This document shows positions 6,160 through 9,843 of a stretch of DNA of 9,843 nucleotides, one piece after another. Position numbers and translations under genes: made by a program. The stretch comes from Phycisphaerales bacterium (lineage in GTDB: Bacteria; Planctomycetota; Phycisphaerae; Sedimentisphaerales; Anaerobacaceae). Where the stretch lies: NCBI GenBank assembly GCA_003533825.1, contig DQCG01000364.1, positions 1-9,843 of the forward strand, in the 5' to 3' direction. Under the pieces are notes generated by a model that worked only from the letters and a program-made list of their open reading frames with translations, searched no databases and had not been told where the DNA came from. How positions within the stretch are numbered: the first letter of the stretch is position 1; each line of letters begins with the position of its first letter.

Positions 6160-7686
6160 ATGGAAAAGAGAATGCATTTTGTATTGTTGATTACGATCAG
6201 TCTTATTCTATGCGCCAATTGCGCGGGACAGACCGTGAAAGAAATACCGCTCGAAGTTTTGAAAGACAAAATTAAAGGCGGCTGGGCAGGCCAAACAATT
6301 TCGTGTACTTACGGGGGACCGACAGAATTCCGTTTCAGAAGCCGAATGATTCCTGATGACCATGAAATTCCCTGGCATGATGGGTATATGAAAGAGACAT
6401 ACGAGGGAAGACCGGGATTATACGATGATATCTACATGGATCTAACCTTCGTCGATGTATTTGAAAAGGAAGGACTGGATGCACCGGCAAGCTCGTTCGC
6501 AAAGGCATTTGCCTATGCCGATTATATGCTTTGGCATGCCAATCAGTGCGCTCGATACAATATCCTGAACGGAATCATGCCGCCTGAATCCGGGCACTGG
6601 CTGAACAATCCCTGCGCCGAAGACATAGATTTTCAGATTGAGGCGGACTTTGCCGGATTGATGAGCCCGGGCATGGTCAACACCTCGGCAGAGATAAGTG
6701 ACAAAATCGGTCACATTATGAACTACGGTGACGGCTGGTATGGCGGCGTGTATGTGGCAGCCATGTATTCTCTGGCTTTTATTTCAGACGATATGCAGTA
6801 TGTCGTTGAAGAGGCGTTAAAAGTTATTCCAGCAGAAAGCCTTTATGCTCAATGCATGCAAGATGTCATTCAATGGCACAAAGAGAATCCGGATGACTGG
6901 AAAATAACATGGCAAAAAGTACATGATAAGTGGGACAACGATATCGGTTGTCCGCACGGCGTTTTTAATGAATTCAATATCGATGCGAAAATCAATTCCG
7001 CATGGATATTAGTCGGATTGCTGTATGGAGAAAAGGATTACGGCAAGACAACCGACATCAGCACACGCTGCGGCGATGATTCTGACTGTAATCCTGCAAG
7101 TGCCGGCGGTATCCTCGGGACAATGCTCGGGCACAGCAATATTCCCGACTATTGGAAACAGGGGCTTGCCGAGGTTGAGCCCATTGATTTCAAATATACC
7201 ACTATTTCTCTTAACGACACTTATGATATGTCCTACCGTCATGCACTGGACGTGATTAAGAAAAACGGTGGACTGGTCGATGAAGAAAAGGCCACCATCA
7301 AAGTGCAGGAACCAGTACCGGTACGCCTGGAAGTTGGTTTTGAGGATCATTATCCCATTGAGAGGAAGGAGTTGAATATTGAATTAAAGAACAAGGCTTC
7401 CTTCGAGTTTGAGGGAGTGGGATTTGCAGTAAGTGGTGCGGCAACGGGAATTAATAAAGGCGGCAATAGGGCTGAATATACGTTTGAGGTGGAAATGTAT
7501 ATTGACGGGGATCTGGCTGTTAAGACAAAGTTGCCGACGAATTATACAACACGGAAATTTATCCCGTTCTGGAAATATCAACTGCCCAAGCGAAAACACA
7601 CTGTCCGGCTAAAGGTCATGAATCCTACGGACAAGGCAAATATCCGGCTACCCTACGCGATTATCTACAGTGACAAGCCCTTGTAA
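6160..7686 (+). CDS. Exported ADP-ribosylglycohydrolase-fold protein with C-terminal beta domain
   Basis: A 508-residue protein with a Sec signal (MEKR, hydrophobic 7-19, likely cut near NCAG at 20-23). Residues about 28-370 are of the ADP-ribosylglycohydrolase (DraG/ARH) type: LKDKIKGGWAGQTISCTYGG then PTEF (34-57) is the family's G-x-x-x-G-x-x-x-G-x-P-x-E-F entry motif, YDDIYMD (88-94) stands at the first metal-binding DDT position, and CGDDSDCNPASAGGILGTMLG (304-324) matches the second metal-binding G-x-D-T-D-T helix. Metal-binding acids are kept but both threonines are changed, to Ile91 and Ser308, with Cys310. Residues about 385-508 form an extra beta-rich domain ending FWKYQLPKRKHTVRLKVMNP (470-489), common in exported members of glycan clusters. 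Classical ARH enzymes are intracellular and remove ADP-ribose; export beside sulfatases argues for a sugar substrate instead. AAAAGGAG (6146-6153), six bases before the ATG, is the best ribosome binding site in the block. Confidence 0.85.
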   Translation: MEKRMHFVLLITISLILCANCAGQTVKEIPLEVLKDKIKGGWAGQTISCTYGGPTEFRFRSRMIPDDHEIPWHDGYMKETYEGRPGLYDDIYMDLTFVDVFEKEGLDAPASSFAKAFAYADYMLWHANQCARYNILNGIMPPESGHWLNNPCAEDIDFQIEADFAGLMSPGMVNTSAEISDKIGHIMNYGDGWYGGVYVAAMYSLAFISDDMQYVVEEALKVIPAESLYAQCMQDVIQWHKENPDDWKITWQKVHDKWDNDIGCPHGVFNEFNIDAKINSAWILVGLLYGEKDYGKTTDISTRCGDDSDCNPASAGGILGTMLGHSNIPDYWKQGLAEVEPIDFKYTTISLNDTYDMSYRHALDVIKKNGGLVDEEKATIKVQEPVPVRLEVGFEDHYPIERKELNIELKNKASFEFEGVGFAVSGAATGINKGGNRAEYTFEVEMYIDGDLAVKTKLPTNYTTRKFIPFWKYQLPKRKHTVRLKVMNPTDKANIRLPYAIIYSDKPL

Positions 7687-7810
7687 AATGAGGTGCAGTG
7701 ACACTGAAAGAAATCTTAGCCTTTATGTTAAAGTAACAATAAAGACGTACGGGTTTCCGGCTCTTTCTCTGACTATGTAGAAGGGCTATATAGGTACAAG
7801 AGAATGATAA

Positions 7811-7827
7811 CATGAATATTATTCATG
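7811..7827. other. Odd-centred palindrome overlapping the end of the nucleoside-hydrolase-like gene
   Basis: CATGAATA (7811-7818), one central T, then TATTCATG (7820-7827): exact 8-bp complementary arms. It covers the stop codon of the minus-strand gene and lies in the convergent gap with the ADP-ribosylglycohydrolase-like gene. The 1-base centre does not suit an RNA hairpin terminator without losing pairs, and there is no T-run. It shares the CATGAAT/ATTCATG half-site words with the palindrome at 4473-4486. Confidence 0.3.
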
Positions 7828-9741
7828 AGGAGGTTCTAACATCAGGTCTTCTATTGTCTGAACATAGGATTTGTTTTCTAATCGCTTTTTCAGATAGCTG
7901 CGGTGTCCGAACTTCATTTGCCACTTATATCCATTTCTTAACGAACCGGTCCCTTCGGTTATCTCAGAAAAATAGTCTGACAATCCCCTGACACCATATA
8001 AAACAGCAATTTGATCCCAACTGGGACGTCCGCAAAAGTATGAATTGAAAAATTGATAATAGGCCTCCCGAATAGGATTGCCTTGTGGTGAGTTTTCTAA
8101 TCTTTCACCGGTTAAAATACGAGAGCCTGGCTGACTAATGACCAGAGGTGACGGCCAGTTCCTGATAACATATTCCGATGCGGATACCAGATTATGCCGG
8201 CAAAGGTTAAATCCGTCATTATTAACACCACCCATGACAACCAGTTCTTTGACTTTTTGTGTCACCAGGTCCGGCTCTGCGTTTAAGATATCTAAAAGAT
8301 TGTTTAGAAAACCGACACTGACTATTGTCACAGATTTGTCATCTTGTTTTGATAATACTTCTGTGTAAACATCCACAGCGCTCAATGCACTCTCACTATC
8401 AAGATCGTGTGGAAACTTCTTAAGAGCATCCAGATAATCCGATTTGTCCGGATCGGCAAGTTCTTTTTTATATATACCTACCGGAATATCACCACGTCCA
8501 TACCATGTATTAATGGCGTCAATAGCCGCAGCTCCACTTGGATGCACTTCATTAAAGCATACTGCCAGAAGATCTACTTCTCCATTATTGGCAAGGGCGT
8601 GCAGTGCAGCCAAGGCTCCAACATCATCCACATCCAAGCACATGTCCGTTTCAAAAATGATCTTTTTCGGTATACCTGTAATGACCGTCACCAGCCGTGT
8701 TTTACTTACCTTCGTTCCTTCACTGTCGGTTACAGTAAGTGTTGTGGAATATTCTCCATCGGAAGTAAAGGGGTGTTTGGCAACAATTCCCTCTCCAGTG
8801 GCGCCGTCACCAAAATCCCAGCTATATTTGACAATTTTCCCATTGGGATCGAATGATGATGACGAATCGAAGGTTACCACTTCATTTGGTTTGGAACGGT
8901 CGGGATAATAGTCAAAGTGAACGATCGGTTCATTTGTGTACACAGTCACTGTTTTTGTTACCCGTCCGGTCACTCCTGTATTATCGGTTACGATAAGTTT
9001 TACATCGTGTTTACCTGCCTCTTTGAAAGTATGGTATGCCGTTGCTCCGCCAGCAGTCTTTTCTCCATCAATTTCCCAGATGTATGTTGAAATAGCACCC
9101 TCTGTGCTCGAAGATGCAGATCCATCAAAACGCAGAGTTTCATTCACATTCGGCGCTGTTGAACTGGTACTTATAACAGCTTCGGCTCGTGGACCTTTTT
9201 CGTCCGGAACATATTCCAGAGCATTGGTGATTAACAGTTTATCCAGTCTTGTTTGATCCATGCAATAGGTGAAAACGAGCGTATGAGGCCCGGCAGCCAG
9301 ATCATATACCATCACCTGATTGTTATTCTGGTTGTCATGAACTTGGTCCCAATGCCATTTACAGCCGACCTCAATGCCCTTCCATTTCACCCAGTCATCA
9401 TCATCCATTTTCACCCAGAAGGCATCTTCATCAGCCATGTCAATTTTTACCCGGCCCCAGATTGTATACGTCCCGGGATTTTCCACGGTGAATTTATAGA
9501 TTGCATGACCATCTTCAGGGGCATATTCAATATTGTTATTACCCGATCTTACTTCAATGAACTGTCCGCCGGAGGTTTCCTCAGTGTCATGAACCATCAT
9601 GGGAGAAGATATGTCTCCTGCTTCGGCCTCCATCCATAAAAAAACCTTATCCTTATGTCCTTTTACCACAACTGTTTGGGCCGGCAAAAGACTGGAAAAT
9701 AAAATCGCAAAAATGAAAAATGTCCCAAATTCGATTTTCAT
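7819..9741 (-). CDS. Exported CBM-PKD-PKD-nucleoside hydrolase-like multidomain protein
   Basis: A 640-residue protein. Residues 1-21 are a Sec signal (cut after LLPA). Residues about 34-177 resemble a CBM6/CBM35-like jelly-roll (FLWMEAEAG at 34-42, GTYTIWGRVKI at 90-100, GPHTLVFTY at 151-159). Two PKD domains follow, about 186-268 (TYIWEIDG) and 273-354 (YSWDFGDG, 306-313). Residues 358 to about 620 are a nucleoside hydrolase (IUNH) fold: ETDMCLDVDD (364-373) is the D-x-D-M-x-x-D-x-D-D variant of the calcium/ribose-binding motif, GFLNNL (477-482) replaces GPLTNL, VVMGG (501-505) is conserved, and Asn517 and Asp576 match late active-site positions. Glu364 replaces the first Asp, Arg515 stands where the E-F-N motif has Glu, and Trp575 replaces the His that protonates the leaving base. 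Normal nucleoside hydrolases are about 310-residue cytoplasmic enzymes, so this is a much enlarged exported form. AAGAGG (plus 9751-9756) lies 9 bases before the ATG. The gene is convergent with the ADP-ribosylglycohydrolase-like gene. Confidence 0.85.
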   Translation of the reverse strand: MKIEFGTFFIFAILFSSLLPAQTVVVKGHKDKVFLWMEAEAGDISSPMMVHDTEETSGGQFIEVRSGNNNIEYAPEDGHAIYKFTVENPGTYTIWGRVKIDMADEDAFWVKMDDDDWVKWKGIEVGCKWHWDQVHDNQNNNQVMVYDLAAGPHTLVFTYCMDQTRLDKLLITNALEYVPDEKGPRAEAVISTSSTAPNVNETLRFDGSASSSTEGAISTYIWEIDGEKTAGGATAYHTFKEAGKHDVKLIVTDNTGVTGRVTKTVTVYTNEPIVHFDYYPDRSKPNEVVTFDSSSSFDPNGKIVKYSWDFGDGATGEGIVAKHPFTSDGEYSTTLTVTDSEGTKVSKTRLVTVITGIPKKIIFETDMCLDVDDVGALAALHALANNGEVDLLAVCFNEVHPSGAAAIDAINTWYGRGDIPVGIYKKELADPDKSDYLDALKKFPHDLDSESALSAVDVYTEVLSKQDDKSVTIVSVGFLNNLLDILNAEPDLVTQKVKELVVMGGVNNDGFNLCRHNLVSASEYVIRNWPSPLVISQPGSRILTGERLENSPQGNPIREAYYQFFNSYFCGRPSWDQIAVLYGVRGLSDYFSEITEGTGSLRNGYKWQMKFGHRSYLKKRLENKSYVQTIEDLMLEPPHE

Positions 9742-9843
9742 TATATTATTCCTCTTTAGCTAAATCAAAATTTTCAACACAATTAGAAATCCTGCATCAT
9801 TGTATATCTAAATGATTGGAAATTCAATTTCTGCATTGCTTAA

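Noticed and set aside
7687..7818. Bidirectional terminator in the convergent gap
   Set aside because: Only weak symmetries were found: CAGTG-A-CACTG at 7696-7706 with a 1-base centre, and a TTCTCT/AGAGAA pair with a very long loop. None has a proper stem followed by a T-run.
8680..9190. PKD domains as a DNA-level tandem repeat
   Set aside because: The two domains share fold-type protein motifs but their sequences are clearly diverged; there is no nucleotide repeat.
8407..9639. Several plus-strand open frames opposite the nucleoside-hydrolase-like gene
   Set aside because: They lie opposite well-supported PKD and hydrolase domains, have low-complexity or unrecognisable translations, and lack ribosome binding sites.
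1..9843. CRISPR array, tRNA or rRNA genes, riboswitch
   Set aside because: No regularly spaced direct repeats, cloverleaf-like sequences or rRNA-like blocks were seen by eye on either strand.

Overview
This window looks like a piece of an accessory polysaccharide-degradation region from a marine or sediment bacterium of the Planctomycetes, most likely the class Phycisphaerae. Lentisphaerae or Kiritimatiellae are the main alternatives. The assignment is an inference from gene style: a prepilin-like protein with an H-X9-D motif and the C-terminal wording (GLKELWELRW, then WPDWMKNFKDY) that I associate with Phycisphaerae, a LamG-type exported protein, twin-arginine sulfatases of the Cys type, and PKD-domain exported enzymes. 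No rRNA or other marker gene is present to confirm it.

Layout. Left, minus strand: the 5' part of a LamG-like secreted protein (1-192, running off the window) lies downstream of a prepilin-like H-X9-DG family protein (261-1058), which has a good sigma70-type promoter at 1112-1140. Between this pair and the next block is a 510-base divergent intergenic region holding the degenerate C-terminal end of an IS1380-type transposase (1261-1449). Centre, plus strand: four genes probably form one transcription unit (1569-7686): an exported right-handed beta-helix protein, two Tat-exported formylglycine sulfatases and an exported ADP-ribosylglycohydrolase-fold protein. Right, minus strand and convergent: a 640-residue exported protein with a carbohydrate-binding-like domain, two PKD domains and a divergent nucleoside-hydrolase domain (7819-9741).

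How it may work together. Every complete product carries an export signal or a type IV pilin-like leader, so the whole module acts outside the cytoplasm. The simplest reading is a cluster for a sulfated polysaccharide or glycoconjugate: the beta-helix protein would cleave or bind the backbone, the two sulfatases (different subfamilies) would remove sulfate from different positions, and the ADP-ribosylglycohydrolase-like and nucleoside-hydrolase-like enzymes would act on glycosidic bonds. The last two belong to folds known for ribosyl N- or O-glycoside cleavage, yet both depart from the classical active-site sequences. They may act on an uncharacterised sugar linkage rather than on ADP-ribose or nucleosides. 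No SusC/SusD pair, sugar transporter, regulator or formylglycine-generating enzyme is encoded here, so uptake, control and sulfatase activation must lie elsewhere.
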